Positions 13,066-13,908 of a stretch of 13,908 nt of DNA are shown here, one piece after another. The notes beneath the pieces are model-generated. The model was not told where the DNA came from and searched no databases. It saw only the letters and a program-made list of their open reading frames with translations. Position 1 is the stretch's first letter. Every line of letters starts with the position of its first letter. The translations under genes were made by a program, and so were the position numbers. Source of the DNA: Candidatus Methanofastidiosum methylothiophilum (GTDB taxonomy: Archaea; Methanobacteriota_B; Thermococci; Methanofastidiosales; Methanofastidiosaceae); the NCBI GenBank assembly GCA_001587675.1, contig LNGD01000033.1, forward strand, positions 1 to 13,908, written 5' to 3'.

Positions 13066-13908
13066 CTTATTCCCCCTATGGCTTTCTGGATAAGTAAATG
13101 GTCTAAAATAGTTATTGCTACCATCGCTTCGCATACTGGATTAATTCGTGGGATAGCACATGGATCATGCCTCCCCTGAATATTAATTGTCTGTTCTTTC
13201 CCACTGATGTCAATAGTATTTTGGGTTTTGGAAATTGAAGGTATTGGTTTCACTGCCACTCTTGCAATTATGTCCTCTCCGTTTGATATTCCTCCAAGAA
13301 TCCCTCCGGCCCTATTTGATTCAAATCCTTTAGAATTTATCGCATCGTTACTTTCTGATCCTAATAATTTAGCCAAATCAAATCCACCGCCAAACTCAAC
13401 TCCTTTGACAGCGCCGATAGAAAGAAGTCCTTTTCCGATATCAGCCTCAAGCTTATCAAATACTGGGTCCCCTAGACCTGCTGGAACATTCTTAGCGATT
13501 ATTTCAACGACCCCCCCAACTGATTCACCGTCAGATTTTGCCTTTAAGATTTGTTGGGCCATCTGTTCAGAAATTGATTTATCAGGGCACCATAATCTAT
13601 CTTTAATTATTCCTTCTTTTTTTAGAGAATCCAAATTAATTTTATTAAGTTCTATTTGACCAATTCTTTTGGTGTAAGAAAAAAGCTCAAATCCCTTGAT
13701 CTCCTTTTCTAGGATTTTTCTAGCAACGGCACCTGCTGCAACTCGTGCAACTGTTTCTCTGCCTGAGGCTCTTCCTCCACCCCGATAATCATATATCCCA
13801 AACTTCTTGAAATAAGTATAATCCGCATGCCCTGGTCTAAAGATGCCCTTTATTTTTTCATAAGAAGATGAATCAACATCCTTATTAGTGACCATTATAG
13901 CTATTGGC
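13062..13908 (-). CDS. aroC: Chorismate synthase (5' end outside window)
   Basis: The visible 281 residues are the C-terminal three quarters of chorismate synthase, which makes chorismate from EPSP with reduced FMN, the last step of the shikimate pathway. Signatures are FRPGHADYTY, DYRGGGRASGRET with RVAAGAVARK, and near the end GRHDPCAIPRINPVCEAMVA. The frame continues past the window edge (PIAIMVTNKD), so the ATG inside the window at 13895 is an internal methionine, not the start. About 90 N-terminal residues are missing compared with the usual 360-390. Its stop overlaps tyrA by four bases. It is the first visible gene of the aromatic operon, and upstream genes may precede it. Confidence 0.95.
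   Translation of the reverse strand, partial: PIAIMVTNKDVDSSSYEKIKGIFRPGHADYTYFKKFGIYDYRGGGRASGRETVARVAAGAVARKILEKEIKGFELFSYTKRIGQIELNKINLDSLKKEGIIKDRLWCPDKSISEQMAQQILKAKSDGESVGGVVEIIAKNVPAGLGDPVFDKLEADIGKGLLSIGAVKGVEFGGGFDLAKLLGSESNDAINSKGFESNRAGGILGGISNGEDIIARVAVKPIPSISKTQNTIDISGKEQTINIQGRHDPCAIPRINPVCEAMVAITILDHLLIQKAIGGIR

Noticed and set aside
13062..13134. A longer tyrA start at 13134
   Set aside because: It would add 23 unrelated residues read through the end of aroC. The ATG at 13065 overlaps the aroC stop and starts right at the Rossmann strand.

Overview
The window is an AT-rich stretch that looks like a mesophilic euryarchaeon. The evidence is archaeal-style TATA boxes about 25 bases before inferred transcript starts, GGTG/GGAGG-type ribosome binding sites, several TTG starts, short or absent leaders, and a tRNA-Lys with an encoded CCA end. 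A methanogen-related lineage would fit, but nothing here fixes the species.

Left part (1-4303, minus strand): two almost identical genes for a polytopic membrane transporter-like protein lie as direct repeats 3092 bp apart. The first is cut by the window edge. Between them are three minus-strand genes, two tiny two-helix membrane proteins and a charged soluble protein of unknown function. The transporter copies differ at 6 of 1211 coding bases, but their promoters are unrelated: copy 1 has operator-like AGGT(T/A)AACC palindromes, copy 2 has a long leader hairpin and distant palindromes.

Middle (4304-6555): a gene-poor strip of about 600 bp is packed with inverted repeats and a possible structured RNA. 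It is followed by tiny plus-strand genes: a 46-residue helix-turn-helix-like protein, two related glycine-zipper membrane peptides, and a frameshifted two-helix membrane gene. Next comes a segment of about 0.9 kb flanked by 34-bp direct repeats made of the 3' end of tRNA-Lys(CTT) and its downstream flank. This has the layout of an integrated element at a tRNA, and it carries a small acidic antitoxin-like gene and a hicB-hicA toxin-antitoxin pair.

Right part (6556-13908): a 777-residue DUF3160 lipoprotein, probably on a leaderless mRNA, converges on a minus-strand pair, a membrane-anchored PIG-L/LmbE deacetylase and an HGSNAT/DUF5009-like membrane acetyltransferase. The deacetylase gene is broken by a 63-bp in-frame insertion that carries three stops. 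The insertion makes a 41-bp perfect inverted repeat and a 29-bp direct repeat, the mark of a double template-switch event or an amplification artefact. The window ends with an aromatic amino acid operon, aroC-tyrA-pheA, joined by two ATGA overlaps: chorismate synthase supplies chorismate, and the other two enzymes act on prephenate towards tyrosine and phenylalanine. No chorismate mutase is visible here.

I see no transposase, integrase or CRISPR array. The strongest leads are the tRNA-bounded toxin-antitoxin mini-island, the template-switch scar, and the duplicated transporter with divergent control regions around an unknown three-gene cassette.
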